Shown here piece after piece: positions 23,105 through 33,282 of a stretch of 52,078 nucleotides of DNA; positions within the stretch are counted from its first letter, which is position 1, and each line of letters opens with the position of its first letter. The notes below the pieces were generated by a model, which saw only the letters and a list, made by a program, of their open reading frames with translations, was not told the origin of the DNA and searched no databases. Source of the DNA: UBA1181 sp963619325 (GTDB taxonomy: Bacteria > Bacteroidota > Bacteroidia > Bacteroidales > Paludibacteraceae); contig CAVEVQ010000017.1 in assembly GCA_963619325.1 (NCBI GenBank), forward strand, positions 1-52,078. The letters run 5' to 3'. Made by a program: the position numbers and the translations under genes.

Positions 23105-24601
23105 TTAATCAACATTATTATGAAGGAAAGAGTTACTATCGTCCATCTCCAAGTCGGCACCTTGCTTCACCGAGTAAGCAGACGTACCATCATTGGAAAC
23201 AGAGAAATTAGATAACGTTTCTGCATGTCCCTCATCTTCATCATCAAAATTCATAAGTTCAGTTGGCATACCAGAAGAGGCTACGGCCGTGTTACTTTCC
23301 TGGCTTCCGTTAGCACGCTTCTTTCCGCCATAAAATGCGTCTAAGAGTTCATCTGAATTTGTTTCCTTTTCTGTATGAGTTGGCTTTGTTCTCTGGGACG
23401 AGTAATTAGAAGTTGGAGTTGTTGGACGAGTTTGTTCTGTTAGTCTGTAAGACTGCTCCGTCGTTTTTTCTACAACATTAAAGGTGGGTTGGGCAGCAGA
23501 ACGAGGTTGCTCAACCTCACGAGAAATTAGGCGAGAAGACGCGACATTAACATTTTGAGTCTCCGAGCTCTTAGTTTTCATATTGAGTAAACTGTCGATA
23601 CAATCAATAGGAAAACCTGTAGCCACAACTAACACACGAAGCTCATCCTCTTGCAAATTCTTCTCATCAATCGTATATCCCCAAATAACATTGCAGTTTT
23701 CATTGTTTTGTATTCTATCCTCAATGAACTCAGAAATAGTTTCCAACTCCTCGATCGTCAATTCATTCTTTCCACAAGAAATATTGAAAATCAGACTTTT
23801 TGCGCCCCTTAAATCTGAAGAAAGCAACAACGGAGATTCTAACGCCTCGGCAATGGCATCCATAGCACGTCCTTTACCGGTATGAGGATTAGAGAAGCCC
23901 ATGATAGCATTTCCACTATCCGTCATAGAAGTACGCACATCGTTCAAATCCACATTAACTGCGCCATGGATGGTAATCAACTCCGCAATACCCTTTGCCG
24001 CCATTGACATGACATCGTTTGCATAGTTAAAAGCCTCAGACACTTTACATTCTCTCCATATATCTCTGATTTTATCCGTACTCACAACGATCAAGCTATC
24101 GGTGACAGCCGACATTTCTTTCACACCTTCCATAGCCTGTAACAAACGTGGTTTTCCCTCAAACTTGAACGGAATCTCAACAATTCCAATCGTCAAGATA
24201 CCCATTTCTTTGGCTAAGCGCGCAATGACAGGAGCAGCACCTGTACCCGTTCCGCCACCCATACCTGCCGTGATGAAGACCATTTCTGTGTCTTTCTTCA
24301 ACATTTCGGTTACCGCTTCTATTGTGCTTTCCGCAGCCTCTCGTCCTTTTTCCGGCTTATTGCCAGCACCTAATCCATCATTTCCTAATTGAATCTTATT
24401 AGGGATTGGAGAGTTCCGAAGAGATTGTAAATCTGTATTGCATATAACGAAATCGACATTCGCAATTCCTTGCTCATACATGTGATTGACGGCATTCGTA
24501 CCTGCGCCTCCCACACCTATCACCTTAATCAAGGTTCGATTTTCTGATATATTACCTTCTATATTTACACTCGGTTCAAAAATACTTTCATTCAAGTCCA
24601 T
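23105..24601 (-). CDS. ftsZ: Cell division protein FtsZ
   Basis: The 498-residue tubulin homologue forms the Z-ring and hydrolyses GTP. The GTPase domain (about 22-220) shows GVGGAGTNAVNHM, the tubulin signature GGGTGTG at 115-121 and the T7-loop Asp in VNVDLNDVRTSM. The C-terminal domain runs to about 335. A variable, Ser/Thr/Asn-rich linker of about 140 residues follows. The tail ends NSFLHNNVD; I see no IPAFLRR-like peptide such as the FtsA/ZipA-binding tail of E. coli. It follows ftsA by 24 nt in the dcw cluster. Confidence 0.96.
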   Translation of the reverse strand: MDLNESIFEPSVNIEGNISENRTLIKVIGVGGAGTNAVNHMYEQGIANVDFVICNTDLQSLRNSPIPNKIQLGNDGLGAGNKPEKGREAAESTIEAVTEMLKKDTEMVFITAGMGGGTGTGAAPVIARLAKEMGILTIGIVEIPFKFEGKPRLLQAMEGVKEMSAVTDSLIVVSTDKIRDIWRECKVSEAFNYANDVMSMAAKGIAELITIHGAVNVDLNDVRTSMTDSGNAIMGFSNPHTGKGRAMDAIAEALESPLLLSSDLRGAKSLIFNISCGKNELTIEELETISEFIEDRIQNNENCNVIWGYTIDEKNLQEDELRVLVVATGFPIDCIDSLLNMKTKSSETQNVNVASSRLISREVEQPRSAAQPTFNVVEKTTEQSYRLTEQTRPTTPTSNYSSQRTKPTHTEKETNSDELLDAFYGGKKRANGSQESNTAVASSGMPTELMNFDDEDEGHAETLSNFSVSNDGTSAYSVKQGADLEMDDSNSFLHNNVD

Positions 24602-24625
24602 TGTTTTGATATTATTTAGTTATTG

Positions 24626-25990
24626 TTAAAATTGATCTGACTCTTTGCTCGTGTCTTCTGAAAACATAAAGTCGATAAAGTTATGTTGTAACGCCATTTT
24701 TCCTTGCCTGAATATTTCCTTAATACCATTGCTCTTCTTTCTTCGTTTTTTCTTAGGCTCTTCCGGCGTCTTGGCATCCTCAACAATCTTCTGTTCCACA
24801 ACCTCGGCAAAGCGTAGGGAATGACCACCATTCTCCAACAAAAATCCTAAAACAGCCGACAGAGATCGTGCCTGTTTTTGTCTTTTCTTAAAAACATCTA
24901 TTGATCCTAATCGAACATTCACGCCCAACACCTCCTGCACCTTTTGTGCGCAAAAGCGAAGATTTGATCCGCCTCCCGTCAAAACAACCAGTCCGACATT
25001 TCTTCCCCACACTGTCTGATTTTTTGCTTTTTCAACGGTAGAGAAAATCGCTTCTATTCTTTTCTCAACGATATTAGCGATAACCCATCTTTCAAACTCA
25101 CGAGAAGTTCCATTTATTGTCTCATGGAAATTTTCATTTTCTTCCCACGCCGCCACGGCACAACTTTGCTCCTTAATTTTCTTTGCGACATCTCTCGGAA
25201 TATGCAATTCGCAAAGGTCGTCCGTTATTCTTTCACTTCCCTTAGGCAACTCTACCAAATACTTCATTTCTTTGTCTTTAAAAACAGAAACAGACGTTAC
25301 TTGCGCGCCAAAGTTGACCAAAAGCACACCATTCTCCTTCTCTTCCTGAGTTAAGACGATATTAGAAATTGACTTCGCAGACAAGACAAATTCACAGTTC
25401 TTTATATGTGCACCGCGATCTATGCATTCTCTTATTTTCTCCGTCAATCCTTTTCTTATCCAAATATTTTGGAACTCCACTTTTATATGTTCCGATACCA
25501 TTCCAACGGGCTTTTTTGCCTCTAAACCATCGACTAAGTATCGAGAAGGAAAAGACGTATAGAAAACGAATTTTGCATTATTTTTAGCTTGACAGCGCCG
25601 ACTATTCTCCTCACACATCTCCTCAATGGTGGATTCAAGAATCTCAGAGTTGCCTAAATACCTTTCAATGGGGGACATCGTCGCTTGCGTGCATCCAGCT
25701 GAAATATTGACATACACCTTTTCAATAGACATCGTATGCTTTTCAGGGAAACAATTCTGTTCTTTTAAAATATTCGCAATTCTATTTTCCAATTTTTTCA
25801 GTAGTCTCCCTATATGTAAGGCAGCATCATTAAGATTATCAATAAAGCCTTCTTTTACACCCCCCGATGGTTCTTCTTCTGTTGCAATGACCACTAAACC
25901 ATTATCATTTTTATATCCTGCAGCCGCTTTAAAAACGGAACTTCCCAAATCCAAAGCCACTGATATTATATTGAAATTGAAATTATTCAT
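24626..25990 (-). CDS. ftsA: Cell division protein FtsA
   Basis: The 454-residue actin-like ATPase links FtsZ to the membrane. Visible motifs are the phosphate-1 loop ALDLGSSVFKAAAGYK, the 1C/SHS2 segment (about 85-165), NFGAQVTSVSVFKDKE for phosphate 2, and VVLTGGGSNLR for the adenosine motif. The C-terminal EIFRQGKMALQHNFIDFMF (about 425-445) would serve as the amphipathic membrane-targeting helix. It sits between ftsQ and ftsZ as in most dcw clusters. Confidence 0.94.
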   Translation of the reverse strand: MNNFNFNIISVALDLGSSVFKAAAGYKNDNGLVVIATEEEPSGGVKEGFIDNLNDAALHIGRLLKKLENRIANILKEQNCFPEKHTMSIEKVYVNISAGCTQATMSPIERYLGNSEILESTIEEMCEENSRRCQAKNNAKFVFYTSFPSRYLVDGLEAKKPVGMVSEHIKVEFQNIWIRKGLTEKIRECIDRGAHIKNCEFVLSAKSISNIVLTQEEKENGVLLVNFGAQVTSVSVFKDKEMKYLVELPKGSERITDDLCELHIPRDVAKKIKEQSCAVAAWEENENFHETINGTSREFERWVIANIVEKRIEAIFSTVEKAKNQTVWGRNVGLVVLTGGGSNLRFCAQKVQEVLGVNVRLGSIDVFKKRQKQARSLSAVLGFLLENGGHSLRFAEVVEQKIVEDAKTPEEPKKKRRKKSNGIKEIFRQGKMALQHNFIDFMFSEDTSKESDQF

Positions 25991-26015
25991 TGTTTCTTTT
26001 CTGTTTTTTTATTTG

Positions 26016-26762
26016 CTATTTCTTCGTACAAACAATTTGGCCGTCAAACTCAAGATTAATCATCTTGTAGTTATTCCAACCGATCTTATTAAAACCCTTT
26101 GTGTATAGCGTTAAGAGTTTATTGAGTTTCTTCTCGTACCCTGCCAATGTGCCTAAGCGAATAATCTGGTTACCTACCCGAGGCACAAGGACGACGACAC
26201 CATGCGAATCGACATCTATCTGTTCGATGAAGGCATTCCAAAACTCATTTTCATAGAGGTATAAAGCGAACTTATACAGGTCGCCCTTCGCCAATGGTTT
26301 ACTTATATGCCCGGTCGCGATTGGCACGTATGCTGCGAACTTCTCCGCCACCTGCGTGAGTGCGCCCTCGCGATCAACATAGTAATTAGACCGGTCTGTC
26401 ATTACTCTAAGTATAGGCTCTCGCTGCAGTATCACCACCTGTGCCTTACCCGAAGGAGTGAAATAACATTCCGCCTTTTTGATTCTCGACTTTGACTCTA
26501 ACATTGCTTCAATCTGAGCCAAGTTCGTGAAATGAGCCGTTATACCCTCAATTTTAACCTCACTTCCTCTCAATAGTTTAAGGATCTCTCTATCTGTAAC
26601 AAAACGTAATTCTAAACTGTCTGCCACAGTCACTTCACACTTTGTACATATCCTATATTTATAGGAATTGGCATAAAGAACGACAGAAGCAGAGACATAA
26701 ACGATTATCGCAACGATAACCGTCATAGTCGCTACTTTTTTCCAGTCTATCTTCTTTGCCAT
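26016..26762 (-). CDS. ftsQ: Cell division protein FtsQ (DivIB)
   Basis: The product has 248 residues: a short basic cytoplasmic start, one membrane helix (about 10-31), then a POTRA-like domain (about 40-110; EVTVADSLELRFVTDREILKLL) and the beta domain (AECYFTPSGKAQVVILQREPILRVMTD, YYVDREGALTQVAEKF). FtsQ acts in the periplasm with FtsL and FtsB at midcell and recruits FtsW/FtsI. Sequence conservation is low in this family; the call rests on topology plus position between murC and ftsA, as in other Bacteroidota. Confidence 0.88.
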   Translation of the reverse strand: MAKKIDWKKVATMTVIVAIIVYVSASVVLYANSYKYRICTKCEVTVADSLELRFVTDREILKLLRGSEVKIEGITAHFTNLAQIEAMLESKSRIKKAECYFTPSGKAQVVILQREPILRVMTDRSNYYVDREGALTQVAEKFAAYVPIATGHISKPLAKGDLYKFALYLYENEFWNAFIEQIDVDSHGVVVLVPRVGNQIIRLGTLAGYEKKLNKLLTLYTKGFNKIGWNNYKMINLEFDGQIVCTKK

Positions 26763-26842
26763 ATTTTCTCTTACTTCGTTTTTCTTTGATTAACAATGTG
26801 GGGACATTTACAATAATAATATAGAGATAGAGAGTTTTTACA

Positions 26843-28222
26843 CTAATCTAATCCGAACCTCCTTTCTAATGTTTTTTTGATTTGTGGAACTAATAAATCT
26901 AAATCACCTGCGCCTAACATCATCAACATATCATAATCCGCAGTTGCTGCCGAGGCAACCAACTCTTCTTTACTCATCAATTTCTTATTCGCAGTCTGCA
27001 CCTTATCCAACAGCCACTGTGATGTGATGCCAGGGATAGGTTCCTCACGCGCCGGATAGATGTCTAATAAAATCAACTCATCTACACTTGAAAGGACAGA
27101 TGCAAAATCGTCTGCTAAGTCACGTGTACGCGTGTAGAGATGAGGCTGGAAGACGACCGTGAGTTTCCTGTCGGGATAGAGTAGACGGATGCTTTCTATG
27201 CTTGATTTGATTTCTTGTGGATGATGTGCATAATCGTCCAAAAAAACTATCTTATCTGTTTTGATGTGAAAATCAAAACGACGTCGCACCCCACGATAGG
27301 AGGCCATACCCTTGCGAAGTTCAGCCGGCTTGACGCCACAAAACCACGCAACAGCCATCGCCACCACAGCATTCTCTATATTCACATAGACAGGGACACC
27401 TAACTGAATATTTTTAATTTTTACTCCCATAGCAAAAAAATCGAATATGATTTCACCGCCTTCTATGCGAATATTCTCTGCGTGAAAACAGTCTTTCTCG
27501 ATTGAGTAGGTATAGAGGGAAACTCTAGATTGTAACTGTGGACGAATAGGGAGACCATACTTCATGAATAAAAAACCGTCGGGACGAACCAAAGAAGAGA
27601 ACTGTTCAAATCCATGACGATATTCCTCAACTGTTCCATAGACATCCAAATGATCGGCATCCACAGCCGTGATAACAGCCATATAAGGAGACAAAGTCAA
27701 AAACGAATGGTCGTATTCATCTGCTTCAACTACCACAAAATCGCTTTTGTCCGAAATCAACAAATTAGTATCGTAATTCTTCGAGATGCCACCTAAAAAG
27801 GCACTGCAACCCTTGGAAGAGTTATGCAAGAGATGTGCCAACATAGTAGAAACAGTGGTTTTTCCATGTGTTCCAGAGACACACAGAGCCTTTCCTGAGC
27901 GAGTAATCTCGCCCAACTGCACCGAACGTTTTCGTACGTCAAACCCATTTTTCAGGAACCATTCCATCTCACTCATCGTCTGAGGTACGGCAGGGGTGTA
28001 GACAACCTGAGTGTGCAAGGGATCTCTGAAATCTGCAGGAATCATCCGCACATCATCAACATAATGCACAGGGATACCTTCAGTCTCCAATGCCTTGGTT
28101 AGTTCCGATGGAGTACGGTCATAACCAGCCACCTTATACCCTTTGGCATTGTAATAGCGTGCTAAGGCACTCATCCCGATGCCACCAATGCCTAAGAAGA
28201 ATATGTTTTTCTTTTCGTTCAT
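26843..28222 (-). CDS. murC: UDP-N-acetylmuramate--L-alanine ligase
   Basis: The 459-residue Mur ligase adds L-Ala to UDP-MurNAc with ATP in the cytoplasm. Evidence: an N-terminal Rossmann GIGGIGMSALA (11-20), the P-loop GTHGKTT (117-123), the central VVEADEYDHSFLTLSP, the metal-binding His region DADHLDVYGT, and FLDDYAHHPQEIKSSIES in the C-terminal domain. Length is normal. It lies 18 nt after murG and 80 nt before ftsQ. Confidence 0.96.
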   Translation of the reverse strand: MNEKKNIFFLGIGGIGMSALARYYNAKGYKVAGYDRTPSELTKALETEGIPVHYVDDVRMIPADFRDPLHTQVVYTPAVPQTMSEMEWFLKNGFDVRKRSVQLGEITRSGKALCVSGTHGKTTVSTMLAHLLHNSSKGCSAFLGGISKNYDTNLLISDKSDFVVVEADEYDHSFLTLSPYMAVITAVDADHLDVYGTVEEYRHGFEQFSSLVRPDGFLFMKYGLPIRPQLQSRVSLYTYSIEKDCFHAENIRIEGGEIIFDFFAMGVKIKNIQLGVPVYVNIENAVVAMAVAWFCGVKPAELRKGMASYRGVRRRFDFHIKTDKIVFLDDYAHHPQEIKSSIESIRLLYPDRKLTVVFQPHLYTRTRDLADDFASVLSSVDELILLDIYPAREEPIPGITSQWLLDKVQTANKKLMSKEELVASAATADYDMLMMLGAGDLDLLVPQIKKTLERRFGLD

Positions 28223-28240
28223 CTTTTTTACGAGTTCAGA

Positions 28241-29344
28241 CTATTTCTTTACTAATTTCAACACCTCATCTGCTATGCGGTCTGCAGAATCCAGCTGAGC
28301 CAGACGCTTCGCTTCATTTCCAACAGATTGAAGTTTTTCTTCATTTTGAATCAAAGATAAAGCCTCGTCCACCAACCGTTCTACTGCATTGTCATCTGGA
28401 ATCATCACCGCAGCTCCAACATTCGCCAAGGCCTGCGCATTTTTCGTCTGATGGTCTTCTGCGACATTTGGAGAAGGCACCAAAATAGATGGCTTCCCTA
28501 ACAAACAGAGTTCAGAGATAGAGCTTGCGCCAGCACGCGAGATGACCAAATCTGCTACGGAATAAGCATAATCCATTCTTTTCACGAAATCGGTGATGAC
28601 TATATTGGGAAGTTCCTTCCCTTCAACCTGTTTCTTAATGTTTTCGAAATAGTATTTTCCTGTCTGCCAAATTACCTGAACGCCACTATCGTTGAGTTTT
28701 TCTAAACCAGCCAAAATACTTTGGTTAATAGTTCTAGCACCCAAGCTACCGCCAACAATCAAGAGTGTCTTCTTATCTGATGAGAAATTGAACGAACGGA
28801 AAGCCTCTTCAGATTTAGCAGGCACTTCTAAGAAATCCTGACGAACAGGGTTTCCAGTCAACAAAATGGATTCGGCAGGGAAGAAACGTTCCATGTGTTC
28901 ATAGGCGACACAAATTCGTTTTGCTTTCTTTGCCAACAGCTTATTCGTCACCCCAGCATAAGAGTTCTGTTCCTGCAAAAGTGTCGGAATACCCAACTTA
29001 TTCGCAGCATAGAGTGTTGGTCCACTCGCATAGCCTCCAACACCAATGACGATGTTTGGAGCAAAGTCTTTCACAATCTTCTTCGCCATTTTAATACTGT
29101 GAAATAACTTTCTCAAGACCTCAATATTCTTCAGGAGATTCTTTCGGTTGAATCCTGCGACAGGAAGTCCCTTTATGTCATACCCTGCTGCAGGAACTTT
29201 CTCCATCTCCATTCTGCCCTCTGCACCCACAAAAAGGAACTCTGCATCTGGACATTTCTTTTTCAAAGCATTGGCAATCGAAATGGCAGGAAATATATGT
29301 CCTCCTGTGCCGCCGCCGCTGACTATAAATTTCAAGTTTGCCAT
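28241..29344 (-). CDS. murG: UDP-N-acetylglucosamine--lipid I N-acetylglucosaminyltransferase
   Basis: The 367-residue GT28 enzyme converts lipid I to lipid II on the inner face of the membrane. It has GGGTGGHIFPA (10-20), the lipid-facing VGVGGYASGP, LLQEQNSYAGVTNKLL, LIVGGSLGARTINQS and the UDP-GlcNAc site ISRAGASSISELCLLGKPSILVPSPNVAEDHQTKNA. Length is typical. It follows ftsW by 5 nt in the cluster. Confidence 0.96.
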   Translation of the reverse strand: MANLKFIVSGGGTGGHIFPAISIANALKKKCPDAEFLFVGAEGRMEMEKVPAAGYDIKGLPVAGFNRKNLLKNIEVLRKLFHSIKMAKKIVKDFAPNIVIGVGGYASGPTLYAANKLGIPTLLQEQNSYAGVTNKLLAKKAKRICVAYEHMERFFPAESILLTGNPVRQDFLEVPAKSEEAFRSFNFSSDKKTLLIVGGSLGARTINQSILAGLEKLNDSGVQVIWQTGKYYFENIKKQVEGKELPNIVITDFVKRMDYAYSVADLVISRAGASSISELCLLGKPSILVPSPNVAEDHQTKNAQALANVGAAVMIPDDNAVERLVDEALSLIQNEEKLQSVGNEAKRLAQLDSADRIADEVLKLVKK

Positions 29345-29349
29345 ACTCG

Positions 29350-30627
29350 CTATTCTTTTGTTATTTCTTCTTTTTCTTTTTTCCGAACTGCCGTAGATGT
29401 GGCTCGTTTCTCCTTTCCATTGTTCTCCATCGATTCTCTACTGATCATCAAGATGATGCCAAAATAGACACTCGTAATTATAATGGACGTTCCTCCTCTA
29501 CTGAAAAGGGGCAACGGCTGACCAGAAACTGGGAATAACCCAACGGCAATGTAGACATTAACCAGTACCTGTATCAACAATGAAAACGCTAAACCCAACG
29601 CTGTGAGCGACTGAAACACCGATCTACACTGCTCCCTCACCATCACTCCTACCCTATAGAGGAAGGCTAAATAGAGAATAAGTACCAAAAATGCCAGCAC
29701 TCCCCATTCCTCAACAATGATGGAATAGACAAAATCAGCATACGCCAGCGGAAGCACGTCTCGCTGAATGCTGTTTCCAACTCCTAATCCAAACCATTTG
29801 CCGTTTGCTACCGCTATCTTGGCATAGTCTTCCTGACGTGTCTTGTCTTCTATTTTGTAATGCTCGTCATGCGGACGACTATCATCACAGAAATGAACAA
29901 TACGATTACGCCACGTTGTAATTCTATGAAGTTTTGACGTAACGACAGACTCCGTCTTCGCCAAAGCCGGATCAGATTCATCACTGGATGCGCCTAATAC
30001 CATAATACCCACCAGTGCTAATCCGGCAAGAACCACCGCAAAACCAGAAATCTTCAGTAACAACTTCACCGACACTCTTCCTAAAATCAGCATCACAAAA
30101 CAAATCATAAGGAAGAGTATGCACATTGAGAGATTCTCGCGAACAATCAATACCACCGGTATGCTTACAATCGCGACATAACGCCAAATGCCACTATCGG
30201 GGTTATTCGTCCCTTTCTCTCCTGTGTTCTTGCTCAACGCATTCGCCAACATCAAGATAGTGGTTACTTTCGCCACCTCTGAAGGTTGAAATCGAAGTCC
30301 TCCAAACGAAATCCAACGTGTCGCTCCATTGGTCGATTGTCCGATGATGAAGGTCAAAGCCAACAACAGCAACCCGAATAAGTACATAAGCAACGTGCAA
30401 CGGTCAACCCACTTGAACGGTATTCTATGAATCACCCATGCGACAGCAAATCCCGTCATAAGGAAACCGAAATGTTGCCAAACAGGGGCATAGAACGATG
30501 AGGTGGAACGATGAGCCAGCGAACTTGATGCGCTATACATCACCAAAGTCGACAAGACAATCATCAAAGCGAAAATGATCCAGATGATTTTGTCTCCTTT
30601 AAAGTATGTATCAAAAAACTTGCGCAT
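29350..30627 (-). CDS. ftsW: SEDS glycosyltransferase FtsW
   Basis: The 425-residue integral membrane protein has about ten hydrophobic segments. SEDS family marks are visible: STNGATRWISFGGLRFQPSEVAKV, the LFLMICFVMLILG helix, VANGKWFGLGVGNSIQRDVLPLAYADFVYSIIVEEWG with the catalytic acidic loop, and FSRGGTSIIITSVYFGIILMISRES. FtsW polymerises septal peptidoglycan together with FtsI. The position between murD and murG assigns it to FtsW rather than RodA. The C-terminal tail is basic and cytoplasmic. Confidence 0.94.
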   Translation of the reverse strand: MRKFFDTYFKGDKIIWIIFALMIVLSTLVMYSASSSLAHRSTSSFYAPVWQHFGFLMTGFAVAWVIHRIPFKWVDRCTLLMYLFGLLLLALTFIIGQSTNGATRWISFGGLRFQPSEVAKVTTILMLANALSKNTGEKGTNNPDSGIWRYVAIVSIPVVLIVRENLSMCILFLMICFVMLILGRVSVKLLLKISGFAVVLAGLALVGIMVLGASSDESDPALAKTESVVTSKLHRITTWRNRIVHFCDDSRPHDEHYKIEDKTRQEDYAKIAVANGKWFGLGVGNSIQRDVLPLAYADFVYSIIVEEWGVLAFLVLILYLAFLYRVGVMVREQCRSVFQSLTALGLAFSLLIQVLVNVYIAVGLFPVSGQPLPLFSRGGTSIIITSVYFGIILMISRESMENNGKEKRATSTAVRKKEKEEITKE

Positions 30628-30671
30628 CTATTCCTTTAATTGACTTTCATTTATCTATCCGCAACCGTCTT

Positions 30672-32006
30672 TTACAATTGCTTTACATATTGTTTGAACT
30701 GATGTCCTCGATCTTCATAACTCTTGAACAGATCGAAACTTGCGCAGCATGGCGAGAGCAACACAGTGTCGCCTTTTTTCGCCAAACCATAGCATTTCTT
30801 AACGGCTTCTTCCATTGAACGTGCGTCGACAACGACAGGAACTTTTCCATCGAAGAAACTATGAAGTTTTGTGTTGTCAACACCTAAGCAGACAATGGCT
30901 TTCACCTTTTCCTTCACCAAACTCTCAATTTCAGTGTAGTCGTTTCCTTTATCTTTTCCTCCCAAAATCAACACTACATCTGTCGTCTGACATTGCAAAG
31001 CATACCAGCAAGAGTTGACATTGGTTGCCTTAGAATCATTCACATAACGGACGCCCCCCACAACAGCCACGTCTTCCAATCTATGTTCTGCCCCCTCGAA
31101 AGATTTCAAAGAAGCACGTAAGTTTTCGTCAGACACGTTGTACAAGCACGCAGTGATACTCGCCGCCATTGAGTTGTAGAGATTGTGTGTTCCCTTGATA
31201 GGAAGAGACGACACAGGGAACTCAAAACTACGTTCGTTGGCGTTGATTTTCATCAGCTCATTTTCAATGTACGCCGCAATTCCACCCGCCTTGTTTAAAG
31301 CAAAAGGCATACGTTTCGCATCTATATGGCGAGTTTCCAACTCTTTTTGGATGACGGGGTCATCATTCCAATAGATAAAGTAGTCGGACGCCGTCATATT
31401 TTGAACGACACGGAACTTCGAGTTAATATAGTTTTGAAACTTATATTCGTATCTGTCCAAATGGTCTGGCGTTATGTTGAGCAACACAGCGACGTCAGCC
31501 TTGAACTCATACATTCCGTCTAATTGGAAACTACTCAACTCAATCACATAGTAGTCCTTGTTTTCCAATGCCACCTGGCGAGCCAAGCTGAATCCTATAT
31601 TACCTGCCAAACCTACGTTCAATCCTGCCTCCTTAAGTAGGTGGTAGATTAACATCGTCGTAGTAGTCTTGCCATTGCTACCCGTTATACAGATCATCTT
31701 AGCATCAGAATATCGACCAGCAAACTCAATCTCAGAAATCACAGGGATAGACTTGGCACGCAGAGCAGCCACCATAGGGGCATTATCTGGAACGCCGGGA
31801 CTCTTCACCACCTCATCGGCGACGAGAATCTTCTCTTCCGTATGGCTTCCCTCTTCCCAAGCAATACCATACTCGTCTAACTCCTTTTTGTATTGGTCTT
31901 TGATGGACGATTTGTCTGAGACAAACACCTCCATACCTTTTTTCTGAGCCAAAATAGCGGCACCCACACCACTTTCTCCAGCACCTAATACAACTAATTT
32001 CTTCAT
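30672..32006 (-). CDS. murD: UDP-N-acetylmuramoyl-L-alanine--D-glutamate ligase
   Basis: The 444-residue Mur ligase adds D-Glu to UDP-MurNAc-L-Ala. Evidence: N-terminal LGAGESGVGAAILA, the P-loop GSNGKTTTT (109-117), YVIELSSFQLDGM, LLNITPDHLDRY with the metal-binding His, the loop GAEHRLEDVAVVGGVRYVNDSKATN, and LILGGKDKGNDY. Length is normal. Cytoplasmic. It lies between mraY and ftsW, the standard dcw order. Confidence 0.96.
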   Translation of the reverse strand: MKKLVVLGAGESGVGAAILAQKKGMEVFVSDKSSIKDQYKKELDEYGIAWEEGSHTEEKILVADEVVKSPGVPDNAPMVAALRAKSIPVISEIEFAGRYSDAKMICITGSNGKTTTTMLIYHLLKEAGLNVGLAGNIGFSLARQVALENKDYYVIELSSFQLDGMYEFKADVAVLLNITPDHLDRYEYKFQNYINSKFRVVQNMTASDYFIYWNDDPVIQKELETRHIDAKRMPFALNKAGGIAAYIENELMKINANERSFEFPVSSLPIKGTHNLYNSMAASITACLYNVSDENLRASLKSFEGAEHRLEDVAVVGGVRYVNDSKATNVNSCWYALQCQTTDVVLILGGKDKGNDYTEIESLVKEKVKAIVCLGVDNTKLHSFFDGKVPVVVDARSMEEAVKKCYGLAKKGDTVLLSPCCASFDLFKSYEDRGHQFKQYVKQL

Positions 32007-32032
32007 ATTACTTTCCGTTTATCGTTCTTTCG

Positions 32033-33244
32033 TTATCTAATCTTGAGGGTTACAATTGTCAACATTGCCAACAACATACCGATAATCCAAAATCTCGCTA
32101 CTATCTTCGACTCTGGAATATTTTTCTTCTGATAGTGATGGTGCAGCGGAGCCATCAAAAAAACACGTCTTCCCGCACCAAACTTCTTCTTTGTATATTT
32201 GAAATAGGAAGTCTGTATGATGACAGACAAACTCTCAACAAAAAATATGCCACACAAAATAGGAAGTAGCAACTCCTTTCGGATGATAATCGCACTGACA
32301 GCTATCACGCCACCAATCATCAAACTTCCCGTATCGCCCATAAACACCTGCGCAGGGTAGGCGTTGTACCACAAGAAACCTATCAACGCACCAACAAAGG
32401 CACTGATGAAAATCACCAACTCCTCCGAATTGGGTATGTACATTATGTTGAGGTAACTGGCAAACTCGACATGTCCAGAAAGATACGCCAGGATGCCCAA
32501 CGTTACACCTATGATGGCAGAGACTCCCGTAGAAAGGCCATCCAAGCCGTCTGTCAAATTGGCTCCATTGGACACCGCTGTAACAACGAAAATGACCATA
32601 AACATAAAGAAGACCCAACCTAGCACCTGCGCATGATCTCCTGCCCAACCGAAAATGTAGGAATAGTCGAAATTGTGATCTTTCACAAATGGAATAGTCG
32701 TCTTCGTAGACTTCTCCATCGGCGCATATTCTACCACCTCCGTGTTGTGATGAACCGTTGTCGTGTTTTCACGAATCACCACATCGTCACTCGTACACAA
32801 TGTAAAGGCAACAATTGCACCGATACCCACCTGACCGATGATTTTGTATTTGCCTTTCATCCCCTCTTTATCCTTCTTGAAAACTTTGATATAATCGTCC
32901 CAAAAACCCATCGCACCTAACCAAAGCGTTGTGACGAGCATCAAGATGATATAGATATTGTCCAATTTAGCAAATAGAAGAACAGGCACCACAATAGCAA
33001 TGATGATAATGATACCACCCATCGTCGGCGTTCCCTTCTTTGCCATCTGTCCTGCCAGATCCAAGTCGCGGATTGTCTCCCCAATCTGCTTCTTTTGCAT
33101 GATCCGGATAATGCGTTTCCCGATAACAGTGGCTACCAACAATGCAAAGATAAACGCCATAGCACCCCGGAATGACACATATTTGAACACCCCCGCTCCA
33201 GGCAGTCCCAACTGATATAGATAATTGAACAAATAATAAAACAT
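32033..33244 (-). CDS. mraY: Phospho-N-acetylmuramoyl-pentapeptide transferase
   Basis: The 403-residue membrane enzyme transfers phospho-MurNAc-pentapeptide to undecaprenyl phosphate, making lipid I. It has about ten membrane segments and the family motifs KKGTPTMGG, DDYIKVFKKD, NLTDGLDGLSTG with its catalytic acidic residues, MGDTGSLMIGG and the MAPLHHHYQK loop. It is about 40 residues longer than the E. coli enzyme because of an extra hydrophilic stretch (about 155-200) between membrane helices, common in Bacteroidota. Positioned between murE and murD. Confidence 0.95.
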   Translation of the reverse strand: MFYYLFNYLYQLGLPGAGVFKYVSFRGAMAFIFALLVATVIGKRIIRIMQKKQIGETIRDLDLAGQMAKKGTPTMGGIIIIIAIVVPVLLFAKLDNIYIILMLVTTLWLGAMGFWDDYIKVFKKDKEGMKGKYKIIGQVGIGAIVAFTLCTSDDVVIRENTTTVHHNTEVVEYAPMEKSTKTTIPFVKDHNFDYSYIFGWAGDHAQVLGWVFFMFMVIFVVTAVSNGANLTDGLDGLSTGVSAIIGVTLGILAYLSGHVEFASYLNIMYIPNSEELVIFISAFVGALIGFLWYNAYPAQVFMGDTGSLMIGGVIAVSAIIIRKELLLPILCGIFFVESLSVIIQTSYFKYTKKKFGAGRRVFLMAPLHHHYQKKNIPESKIVARFWIIGMLLAMLTIVTLKIR

Positions 33245-33282
33245 ACTACATTCGTTTTAAATTGCTTCTTATTCCTCTTTTT

